DNA of 8,943 nt from Actinomycetota bacterium (GTDB taxonomy: Bacteria > Actinomycetota > Actinomycetes > S36-B12 > UBA5976), in assembly GCA_947476765.1 (NCBI GenBank), contig CANJRK010000028.1, positions 1 through 8,943 on the forward strand, written 5' to 3'. The number at the start of each line of letters is the position of its first letter. Positions within the stretch are counted from its first letter, which is position 1. A program made the translations under genes and the position numbers. Of the stretch, positions 1 through 5,599 are shown piece after piece. Under the pieces are notes generated by a model, which was not told the origin of the DNA, did not search any database, and worked only from the letters and a program-made list of their open reading frames with translations.

Positions 1-295
1 AAACCTTGACGCTGGCAACATCAGTAATTACTGCATCCGGATGATCTATTGCGGCTTGATGCATAACAGCTGCAACTTTTGCCGGAGGAGTTGCAACGAC
101 AACTAACGATATCGATTCGTTGTTAAATGACTTAGCACCGCTTACTTGAACTGCAGCAATGAGTGCTGCTGGGTCAATATCAGATAAGAAAACTTTCCTA
201 CCTTGCGCAGTTAATCCCAATGCAACCGAAGTTCCAATTAGTCCAGAACCGATTACGAGTACATTGCCTGAAGTTTCTATGTGTTCACTTGACAT
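1..295 (-). CDS. tyrA: Prephenate dehydrogenase, N-terminal part (cut by window edge)
   Basis: The first 98 codons of a gene that runs off the low end of the window. The reading starts at ATG 295 and encodes a Rossmann fold: a beta strand followed by GSGLIGTS (residues 16-23), the GxGxxG dinucleotide-binding loop, then an acidic end of strand 2 (SDIDP, D39 and D41), a VVVATPP strand near residue 70, and DVASVK at 92-97, which matches the D-x-x-S-x-K segment of the TyrA family. The family oxidises prephenate to 4-hydroxyphenylpyruvate (or arogenate to tyrosine) using NAD(P)+ in the cytoplasm. It begins 17 bases after the chorismate mutase stop, so the two consecutive pathway steps are probably co-transcribed. 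An AGGT about 10 bases upstream is a modest ribosome site. Because the catalytic C-terminal domain is outside the window, prephenate versus arogenate use cannot be told; the family call rests on the Rossmann half plus context. Confidence 0.85.
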   Translation of the reverse strand, partial: MSSEHIETSGNVLVIGSGLIGTSVALGLTAQGRKVFLSDIDPAALIAAVQVSGAKSFNNESISLVVVATPPAKVAAVMHQAAIDHPDAVITDVASVKV

Positions 296-312
296 ATTTT
301 CGCTACCTAAAA

Positions 313-669
313 CTACTGAGCAATGTCTTGGCGTAATGCTTCGGCGCCGCGAAGGTACACGTGCTTGATTTCATCGCGCGCTAAAAGTGTTTCAGCATGC
401 AGCATTACGCGCACCACCTTTTGCATTGCGCCCGCTACATCAATTTCTTGGGCGCAAATTAATGGCACATCAGCAAGCCCTATTCCCCTAGCGGCTGCAG
501 CGGGGAAAGCGCTATGCAAGTCTGGGGTCACTGTGAATAACACGCTGATTAAGTCATCAGTGGTTAGTTCATTGCGTTGCAGAATTTCAGACAACAACTC
601 GGTGACAGCGGCAGCCATCTCGGTAGCGTCGTCTTGTTGCAGGCAGGTAGCACCGCGGATGGCTTTCAT
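313..669 (-). CDS. aroH: Chorismate mutase, AroH type
   Basis: This 118-residue protein matches the monofunctional, Bacillus subtilis-type AroH fold (about 127 residues), which converts chorismate to prephenate, the branch point to phenylalanine and tyrosine. The start MKAIRGAT aligns with the start of the known family. The active-site residues of the B. subtilis enzyme all have counterparts: R5 (their R7), F55 (F57), R61 (R63), C72 and E75 in CAQE (C75, E78), R87 in VVRVM (R90) and Y105 in HVYL (Y108). The TPDLHSAFPA segment (49-58) is also typical. An upstream in-frame ATG at 732 would add 21 residues with no family counterpart and would overlap the preceding rluB by 47 bases, so ATG 669 is preferred; it lies 16 bases after the rluB stop. 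There is no strong Shine-Dalgarno, so expression may depend on readthrough from the upstream gene. The tyrA gene follows immediately, which fits the product. Confidence 0.93.
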   Translation of the reverse strand: MKAIRGATCLQQDDATEMAAAVTELLSEILQRNELTTDDLISVLFTVTPDLHSAFPAAAARGIGLADVPLICAQEIDVAGAMQKVVRVMLHAETLLARDEIKHVYLRGAEALRQDIAQ

Positions 670-685
670 ATTCACAAAGCCAATT

Positions 686-1417
686 CTAGAGGTCAACAGA
701 GCTATAAAGTTTTCCCAATTCTTTGTTCTCAAGTACCCGCAAATGTCCAGATTTCAGGCTGCCAAGCGAAATTGGACCAATCTTTATCCGAACTAAATCA
801 ATAACTGAATAACCTAATTCATCAAAGAGTTTGCGCAGAATTCGATTGCGACCTTCATGGATAGAAATTTCAACCACGGTTTGGTTCTTACCTGACTCGA
901 AAATCTTGCAATCTGTGACAGCAACAGGCGTGCCCTCAATCGGGAACCCAGCAAGCACCTTATCTATGTCAGCTTTTGAGACTCGACCAGTCACTCGAGC
1001 CAAGTAAGTCTTAACGATGCCATGAGATGGGTGCCCCAATCGCTGACTTAGTTCTCCATCGTTAGTTAGAAGTAGGAGTCCCTCGGTGTCGGCATCCAGC
1101 CGCCCAACATGAAACAGTCTTTGCTCAAACTCCGCTACTAAATCCCCTACGCATTCACGGCCGTGATCATCAGTCATGGTTGTAATCACACCACGAGGCT
1201 TGTTAAGGGCAACGACGATATGGCCACTGGTTTGCGCGATACGTACGCCATCAACATGAATAATGTCGACGTTTGGATCAACTCGGGTACCAAGTTCATC
1301 AGCAACTTCACCATTAACTGTTACTCGACCCGCAGTTATAAATTCTTCGCATTTACGCCGGGAACCTAGTCCCGCGCTGGCAAGAACTTTCTGAAGTCGA
1401 ACTTCGTTTTCATCCAT
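686..1417 (-). CDS. rluB: rRNA pseudouridine synthase, RluB/RsuA family
   Basis: A 243-residue cytoplasmic enzyme that isomerises a uridine in ribosomal RNA. Residues 6-55 form an S4 RNA-binding domain (VRLQKVLASAGLGSRR, then VTVNGEVAD). The catalytic domain follows, with LNKPRGVITT (71-80) and the signature GRLDADTEGLLLLTNDG (105-121), in which D108 is the expected catalytic aspartate. HEGRNRILRKL (187-197) and LVRIKIGPISLG (208-219) are the later conserved blocks; the more usual EGRNRQVRRM is changed to EGRNRILRKL here. The gene follows scpB by 8 bases, as in many Actinobacteria and Firmicutes, and precedes aroH. The start ATG 1417 places the S4 domain at the usual distance from the N terminus; no clear ribosome site is seen. 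By synteny the target is probably 23S rRNA (the RluB position), but RsuA-like and RluE/F-like relatives share these motifs, so the exact uridine is inferred. Confidence 0.92.
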   Translation of the reverse strand: MDENEVRLQKVLASAGLGSRRKCEEFITAGRVTVNGEVADELGTRVDPNVDIIHVDGVRIAQTSGHIVVALNKPRGVITTMTDDHGRECVGDLVAEFEQRLFHVGRLDADTEGLLLLTNDGELSQRLGHPSHGIVKTYLARVTGRVSKADIDKVLAGFPIEGTPVAVTDCKIFESGKNQTVVEISIHEGRNRILRKLFDELGYSVIDLVRIKIGPISLGSLKSGHLRVLENKELGKLYSSVDL

Positions 1418-1425
1418 TAGCAGAG

Positions 1426-2055
1426 TTAGTTACTTGCTAAATCTAGAACTTCTTCGACGTCATCTGGCATTGGCAAGTGCGCCGCGATTGGTGGCAACTC
1501 ATCTAAGGACTTAAGTCCTAGGCGTTCTAGAAAATACGTAGTTGTGCGATACAAATGCGCACCCGTTTCATGATCATGTCCGGTCTCCTCGATTAAACCG
1601 CGCGTCACCAAAGTTCGCACTACGCCATCAACGTTCACGCCACGAATCGCTGATATTCTGGAACGAGTTACCGGTTGACGGTAAGCAACTACAGCCAAAG
1701 TTTCAAGGCCAGCTTGCGACAATCGACCATGTTGGCCATCAAGTACAAATCGCTCAACCACTTGGGCACAGTTATCTCTAGTCCAGTAACGCCAGCCGCC
1801 ACCAAGTTCTCGGAGGTCAAATCCACGCTCTTGCATGGTGTACTCCATTGCTAAATCTTGCAGTGTTGTAACCACCGAATCTTCTGGCGTTCGAGTCAAC
1901 GTTGCAAGTGTTGCAGTACTCATAGGCTCTTCGGCCACGAGTAGTAATGCCTCCAGTGCCGCACGCAAAGACGGCGCACCTAATGAGACACCATCATCTA
2001 ACTCGGCATCAGTTGCAGAATCGCCATCAATAAGTTCCACTGTTTCTTCACTCAT
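1426..2055 (-). CDS. scpB: Segregation and condensation protein B (kite subunit of SMC)
   Basis: A 209-residue ScpB, which dimerises and binds the ScpA kleisin to complete the SMC-ScpAB condensin that compacts and separates sister chromosomes. The first 28 residues are acidic and probably disordered. The first winged-helix domain spans about 29-107 (LRAALEALLLVAEEP; LGGGWRYWTR). The second holds the family hallmark LSQAGLETLAVVAYRQPVTR (112-131) followed by IRGVNVDGVVRTL and RGLIEE (137-157), then YFLERLGLKSLDELPP (174-189). The start ATG 2055 overlaps the last 8 bases of scpA (ATGAGTGA), and an AGG about 8-10 bases upstream lies inside scpA, so translational coupling is likely and would keep the partners in balance. 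The length is normal for Actinobacteria and no key block is missing. Confidence 0.96.
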   Translation of the reverse strand: MSEETVELIDGDSATDAELDDGVSLGAPSLRAALEALLLVAEEPMSTATLATLTRTPEDSVVTTLQDLAMEYTMQERGFDLRELGGGWRYWTRDNCAQVVERFVLDGQHGRLSQAGLETLAVVAYRQPVTRSRISAIRGVNVDGVVRTLVTRGLIEETGHDHETGAHLYRTTTYFLERLGLKSLDELPPIAAHLPMPDDVEEVLDLASN

Positions 2056-2956
2056 CTACTTTGCCTATCTGATCATCGTCAGAAACATCACCGATTTGGG
2101 TTCTGAATTCCTCTACTTCGGTTGTATCAAATTCATCAATTTCAGCCAAACTACTCAAGTCCGTATTGTCGTCACCTATCCAGCGGACGTAAAGTTCGCC
2201 TAATGGTGTTGGTTGATCAAAAGTAACTACCCCGTCACGATAGATCTCAAGTAACGCTAGGAATCTAGCCACTACCAGCAATGTGGTGTCACAATCGCGG
2301 GTTAACGTGCGAAATGATGCCTGGCCCATTCGGCGCAGGCGCTCCACAATAATCGCAGCTTGCTCTCGCACGGAAACGCGAGCAGCGTGAATGTGCGCTA
2401 CCGAAATAATGTCTGGCAACTTTGGTTCTAGCGCGCGGGCAGCTAAGTTTGCAAAATCATCTGGACCTAAGCCAAGTTCTACTTCGGGTAACAACTTGGC
2501 GAACTTTTCATCTAGGCCAACTGCGCGGGGGTGTTGCCGACCAGCTGTTGCCAAGCGGTGCTTGAAGTCGGCTGACATTTCCTTAAAGGCTCGATATTGC
2601 AATAGTCGGGCAAGTAGTAAGTCGCGCGCTTCCAGAATTGCAATGTCTTCTTCGTCTTCGACTTCCCCACCTGGCACAAGTCGAGCCGCTTTCAAGTCAA
2701 GCAATGTGGCGGCGATAACCAGAAACTCAGTGGCTTCATCTAAAGTCCACTCGTCTCCACGAGCCTTAATGTAGGCAACAAAATCATCAGTTACTTGGTG
2801 CAATGAAAGAGCAGTTACATCTAGTCGATGTTTAGCTATTAACGAAAGTAAGACATCAAATGGTCCTGAGAATTCCTCTAGGGAAACTAGAAATGAGTCT
2901 GAGACATCTTCCGGCGCAGCGGTCTTGATTTCAGGCTCGGCATGCGCCGCGAACAT
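2048..2956 (-). CDS. scpA: Segregation and condensation protein A (kleisin of SMC)
   Basis: A 302-residue ScpA, the kleisin that bridges the Smc head and neck and recruits ScpB. The N-terminal SMC-neck-binding region contains FSGPFDVLLSLIAKHRLDV (29-47), the family signature (F-x-GP-x-D-x-LL-x-LI), and ATEFLVIAATLLDLKAARLV (75-94). A charged linker with a DEED patch (101-104) follows, then the C-terminal winged helix that binds the Smc cap (about 195-262: VREQAAIIVERLR, LLVVARFLALLEIYRDGVV, PLGELYVRW). The last 40 residues are acidic and look disordered, an extension beyond the core. The start ATG 2956 shares one base with the parA stop (TAATG), so ribosomes finishing parA can restart here. 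No strong ribosome site lies at the usual distance. The 12 residues ahead of the core are ordinary for the family. Confidence 0.96.
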   Translation of the reverse strand: MFAAHAEPEIKTAAPEDVSDSFLVSLEEFSGPFDVLLSLIAKHRLDVTALSLHQVTDDFVAYIKARGDEWTLDEATEFLVIAATLLDLKAARLVPGGEVEDEEDIAILEARDLLLARLLQYRAFKEMSADFKHRLATAGRQHPRAVGLDEKFAKLLPEVELGLGPDDFANLAARALEPKLPDIISVAHIHAARVSVREQAAIIVERLRRMGQASFRTLTRDCDTTLLVVARFLALLEIYRDGVVTFDQPTPLGELYVRWIGDDNTDLSSLAEIDEFDTTEVEEFRTQIGDVSDDDQIGKVDE

Positions 2957-3957
2957 TACTTAGCAACCGAACCTTGTGACTCGAGGCGAGCTACCAATTC
3001 CCAAGCAAGGTTGCGATAGTTTTGCGCACCAGATGAAGTTGGCGCTTGTTCAATGATCGAAACGCCGGCCTTGGTGGTCTCTGGGAATTTCACGGTTCGG
3101 CTAATAGTTGTGTGGAACACCGCATCGCCAAATGCATCAAGCACTGCCTGAATTGTTTCCCGAGTGTGCAAAGTGCGAGCGTCAACCATTGTCGGAAGCA
3201 CACCATCGATGGTTAAGCGATTATTTAAGCGTTCTTTTACTTTGGTAATTGTTTCACGAAGCATCTCTACGCCGCGTAATGCGAAAAATTCACATTCCAT
3301 TGGAATCACAACGCCATCAGCTGCCGTTAATGCATTGACTGTAAGCAAACCTAAGGATGGCTGGCAATCGATCAAAATGTAATCGTAGTTTGGCCGTACG
3401 GATTCAAATGCTCGATCTAATGCGTACTCGCGCGCCACTTCTCCCGCCAGGCGAAGTTCGGCCGCGCTTAACTGAATATTTGCAGGCAACAGATCCAAGC
3501 CATCAATTGAGGTTCTCATAACGACGTCAGAAGCTGGTACGGCTGTTGAATCCATCAACATGTCGTAAACGGTTTTGTTGCCACCTAAGTCATCTGGATT
3601 AACGCCAAGACCAATGGAAAGAGATCCCTGGGGATCCATGTCAACCATCAAAACTTTACGACCAGCTTCGGCCAGTGCTGCACCCAAGTTGATCGTTGTG
3701 GTGGTTTTGCCGACACCACCTTTTTGATTTGTCATTGCAATGATGTAGGCCGGGCCATGCGAAGTTAACGGTGCGGGCGCGCGAAACGTTGGTAACGCTC
3801 TGCCGGTTAAGCCCATGGCAACTGGTGGAGAAACCGACTCGGCTGGGGCTGCGATGGGAGAGACAGAGGCTTCGCGATCTATTGGCAATGCTGGTTCTGT
3901 CACCGGAGCCGCCAAAGGCGCAGTTAAGTTGTGATCCTGTGGAATTGGAACTGTCAT
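2956..3957 (-). CDS. ParA/Soj-family ATPase (orphan ParA upstream of scpAB)
   Basis: A 333-residue ParA-type ATPase of the deviant Walker A (MinD/ParA) class. Numbered from this start, residues 1-70 are rich in proline, alanine and serine and probably disordered, ending in APLTSHGPA. Then come the deviant Walker A QKGGVGKTTTT (78-88; signature K79, catalytic K84), DMDPQG (106-111), and Walker B ILIDCQP (194-200), with SLGLLTVNAL and ECEFFALRGVEML after it. Such ATPases dimerise on ATP, bind DNA non-specifically and move chromosomes, plasmids or other cargo. No parB lies beside it, and the position just ahead of scpA-scpB is the usual place of the second, orphan ParA of Actinobacteria, not the oriC parAB pair. 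ATG 3957 is chosen because GGGAAGGA sits 5 bases upstream; ATG 3963 is too close to it, and TTG 3972 lies ahead of the predicted transcription start. The gene is probably first in its operon. The cargo is unknown. Confidence 0.92.
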   Translation of the reverse strand: MTVPIPQDHNLTAPLAAPVTEPALPIDREASVSPIAAPAESVSPPVAMGLTGRALPTFRAPAPLTSHGPAYIIAMTNQKGGVGKTTTTINLGAALAEAGRKVLMVDMDPQGSLSIGLGVNPDDLGGNKTVYDMLMDSTAVPASDVVMRTSIDGLDLLPANIQLSAAELRLAGEVAREYALDRAFESVRPNYDYILIDCQPSLGLLTVNALTAADGVVIPMECEFFALRGVEMLRETITKVKERLNNRLTIDGVLPTMVDARTLHTRETIQAVLDAFGDAVFHTTISRTVKFPETTKAGVSIIEQAPTSSGAQNYRNLAWELVARLESQGSVAK

Positions 3958-3962
3958 GGTCA

Positions 3963-3970
3963 TCCTTCCC
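3963..3970 (-). promoter_or_regulatory. Shine-Dalgarno GGGAAGGA that fixes the parA start
   Basis: Read on the minus strand, GGGAAGGA is a strong match to the anti-Shine-Dalgarno region and ends 5 bases before ATG 3957. It runs directly into ATG 3963 and would lie inside the gene if TTG 3972 were used, so it favours 3957. It is among the clearest ribosome sites in the window. Confidence 0.6.
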
Positions 3971-3975
3971 AACGA

Positions 3976-4004
3976 AATCTAGACAGGCTTACACCCACCA
4001 GAAA
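3976..4004 (-). promoter_or_regulatory. Candidate promoter for the parA-scpAB-rluB-aroH-tyrA operon
   Basis: On the minus strand TAGATT (3981-3976) fits a TANNNT -10 box, with a weak TTTCTG (4004-3999) 17 bases further upstream as -35. The transcript would begin at G3970 or G3969 and have a leader of only about 13 bases carrying the ribosome site. The -35 match is poor, so this rests on the -10, the spacing to the ribosome site, and its place in the 127-base gap between xerD and parA. Confidence 0.4.
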
Positions 4005-4041
4005 TTAATCGCCGCTGAGGAAGTTACGACTACTTTAGATT

Positions 4042-4076
4042 AAGCCCAATAGCCCATAAACACTGGGATATGGCTT
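4042..4076 (-). terminator. Imperfect hairpin downstream of xerD
   Basis: Arms AAGCC-ATA-CCCA and TGGG-TAT-GGCTT can pair (12 base pairs, with one mismatch and a two-base bulge) around the loop GTGTTTA on the minus strand. It starts 9 bases after the xerD stop, where a terminator would be expected and ahead of the candidate parA promoter. No run of T residues follows on the minus strand (only AATCT), so a classical intrinsic terminator is not supported; it could be a weak terminator or an RNA-stabilising 3' hairpin. Confidence 0.35.
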
Positions 4077-4084
4077 GCTGCCCC

Positions 4085-5050
4085 TTAAGTGTCGATTCGA
4101 ACTTGTGCCCTTGGATGGGCGGTCGCGTAAACCTCCCGAAGCTGGTCAACCGTGACTAAAGTGTAAATCTGCGTGGTTGTCACGGAAGCATGGCCAAGCA
4201 ACTCTTGGACTACGCGAACATCGGCGCCATTTTCCAATAAATGCGTGGCAAATGAGTGCCTAAGCGTATGAGGTGAAACTTTTCCAGCCAGCCCAGCTCG
4301 GCTGGCCGCATCCTGCAAAATTGTCCATGCGCTTTGCCGAGATAGTTTTCCGCCCCTGGCATTCAAAAAGACTGCAAATTCTGACTTCCGGTTACTTGCC
4401 AATACTGGTCGAGCCCGAACCAGGTATCGATCTAAAGCAGTGAGGGCATGTGAGCCAACTGGAACCAATCGTTCTTTGTCGCCTTTGCCACGTAATCGCA
4501 AAATTGGCAACTCTTTGGTCAATGTCGAAACATCATCAAGAGTCAGGTCCATTAGTTCCGAAATTCGAGCGCCTGTGCCGTAAAGGAGTTCGAGTAATGC
4601 CTGATCGCGCATCATTAAAACCGAGATGTCACTGGAACTCTCCACTCCTACTGCAGATAGCAATTGCTCTATTTCAGCAAAACTCAAAGCCTTAGGTAGA
4701 CGTTTAGATGTACCTGGTGGCTTTACAGATCTGGCTGGGTCGGTTGTCGTCACACCCTCTTTCGCGAGAAATGCATGCAAGCCACGAACTGCAATTACCG
4801 TGCGAGCTGCGGATGAGGGAGCTAGTGCGGGATGTTCACCACTGCCTAGGCGCAACGTAACAAGAAAGTCACTGATGTTAGCTGCGGACACTTCCGGAAA
4901 AGCCACTACGCCAGATTTCTCGAGATATTCGGCATAACGCGTCAAGTCCCGACGGTATGCGGACATCGAGTTTTTGGCCAAACCGCGCTCGACCAAGAGA
5001 TGATCCAAATACCCAGAAATATGTCTCTGAATTGGACTAATTGTTGCCAC
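4085..5050 (-). CDS. xerD: Site-specific tyrosine recombinase XerD
   Basis: A 321-residue tyrosine recombinase that, with XerC, resolves chromosome dimers at the dif site under control of FtsK. The N-terminal SAM-like DNA-binding domain (about 6-100: ISGYLDHLLVERGLAKNS, YRRDLTRYAEYL, RGLHAFLAKEG) precedes the catalytic domain. All six active-site residues are present: R162 in GTGARISEL, K189 in RGKGDKERLVP, H261 and R264 in HTLRHSFATH, H287 in LLGHASV, and nucleophile Y296 in TTTQIYT. The HPRA tail (312-315) is typical of XerD more than XerC, and location ahead of parA-scpAB is the standard actinobacterial place for xerD. The start is GTG 5050; no in-frame ATG fits the domain better, and an AGGTAAG lies a little far upstream (about 10-15 bases). 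The gap to clgR is 53 bases, in which I see no convincing promoter, so xerD may be transcribed from the clgR promoter. Confidence 0.93.
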   Translation of the reverse strand: MATISPIQRHISGYLDHLLVERGLAKNSMSAYRRDLTRYAEYLEKSGVVAFPEVSAANISDFLVTLRLGSGEHPALAPSSAARTVIAVRGLHAFLAKEGVTTTDPARSVKPPGTSKRLPKALSFAEIEQLLSAVGVESSSDISVLMMRDQALLELLYGTGARISELMDLTLDDVSTLTKELPILRLRGKGDKERLVPVGSHALTALDRYLVRARPVLASNRKSEFAVFLNARGGKLSRQSAWTILQDAASRAGLAGKVSPHTLRHSFATHLLENGADVRVVQELLGHASVTTTQIYTLVTVDQLREVYATAHPRAQVRIDT

Positions 5051-5103
5051 TCTCAGAACTTACCTGACATAACTACCGAATCAGGCGCGCAGTGATGTTT
5101 GAT

Positions 5104-5520
5104 TTAGGCGATCGCGAAACTATTTCGCTGGGCTAGTAACGCTTCGCGCTCAGCAATTTCTGTACTAACGCCGGCGAGCAAGACTGAAAGAGGTGTGTCG
5201 AGTGCATTGCAAACAGCTGCTAGTAATTCAGAGGACGCTTCCTTTTGGCCGCGCTCCAATTCCGAAAGATATCCCAGTGAAACTTGGGCATCGCGAGAAA
5301 CATCGCGTAATGTGCGCGACTGTTCGGTGCGGCGGCGGCGTAACTCTTCGCCAATTACCTGGCGCATTAAAATCATCTTTTTAGCATGATTAGAAGATGG
5401 GCCTGCCGGGTCAGAAATCTTTATGGTGTGGGTAAGCATTGGCTGTCCAGAAGCTTGCGCCACTGTCGCCCCTGACGATTTAGTCATTACTTGGTCAGGT
5501 GATTTCATAGTGCGCTCCAT
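5104..5520 (-). CDS. clgR: ClgR-type HTH (XRE family) transcriptional regulator
   Basis: A 138-residue protein with one XRE-type helix-turn-helix at about 54-116. Its core VIGEELRRRR, RTLRDVSRDAQVSLGYLSEL, ERGQKEASSELLAAVCNALD is the hallmark of actinobacterial ClgR, an activator of clp protease genes and other stress and DNA-repair genes. Position directly after pgsA-cinA agrees. Known family members mostly begin near residue 49 here (MILMRQVIG); the preceding 48 residues are polar, without recognisable domain, and may be a lineage-specific tail. The start could be ATG 5520 (predicted transcription start on the same base, leaderless), ATG 5508 (preceded by GGAG at 6 bases), or ATG 5376 (weak ribosome site). 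The C terminus is NSFAIA; a non-polar end with alanine is reminiscent of the C-terminal alanines through which Streptomyces ClgR is degraded by ClpP. The genes usually following it, recA and recX, are not here. Confidence 0.85.
   Translation of the reverse strand: MERTMKSPDQVMTKSSGATVAQASGQPMLTHTIKISDPAGPSSNHAKKMILMRQVIGEELRRRRTEQSRTLRDVSRDAQVSLGYLSELERGQKEASSELLAAVCNALDTPLSVLLAGVSTEIAEREALLAQRNSFAIA
5515..5518 (-). promoter_or_regulatory. Possible Shine-Dalgarno GGAG for an ATG 5508 start of clgR
   Basis: GGAG (5518-5515, minus strand) lies 6 bases ahead of ATG 5508, ideal spacing. It overlaps the ATG 5520 start codon, so the two starts are alternatives: leaderless initiation at 5520, or a 12-base leader with initiation at 5508. 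The difference is only four residues. Confidence 0.4.
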
Positions 5521-5526
5521 AACTCG

Positions 5527-5556
5527 ATCATATCAAGAATTTACTAACAGTGTCTC
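5527..5556 (-). promoter_or_regulatory. Promoter of clgR, probably giving a leaderless or near-leaderless mRNA
   Basis: On the minus strand the -10 box TATGAT (5532-5527) matches TATAAT at five of six bases. GAGACA (5556-5551), matching the GACA half of TTGACA, lies 18 bases upstream. Six bases after the -10 box comes A5520, the first base of an in-frame ATG, the spacing expected for leaderless transcripts in Actinobacteria. I found no convincing ClgR-type inverted repeat (GTTCGC/GCGAAC) in this 79-base gap, so self-regulation is not supported by what I can see. Confidence 0.6.
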
Positions 5557-5599
5557 CAAAAGGAATATGCCCACAATTTAGCGACTTTAAACCCGACGA

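Noticed and set aside
670..732. Longer aroH starting at ATG 732
   Set aside because: It would add 21 residues absent from the family and overlap rluB by 47 bases; MKAIRGAT at 669 aligns with known AroH starts.
323..796. A 157-codon open frame on the plus strand
   Set aside because: It lies antisense to aroH and rluB, both of which have clear family motifs; its translation is serine/arginine-rich low-information sequence. Several other plus-strand open frames across the window are shadows of the same kind.
3958..3972. parA starting at TTG 3972 or ATG 3963
   Set aside because: GGGAAGGA lies 5 bases ahead of ATG 3957 and would be inside the gene or abutting the codon for the other two; TTG 3972 also precedes the predicted transcription start.
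3973..4084. A dif site or parS site near xerD/parA
   Set aside because: No dif-like pair of 11-base arms with a 6-base centre and no GTTTCACGTGAAAC-like parS sequence was seen in the intergenic DNA.
5051..5103. Promoter or five-codon upstream open frame (ATG 5070) ahead of xerD
   Set aside because: No hexamer pair with acceptable match and spacing was found, and the tiny frame has no ribosome site or conservation evidence.
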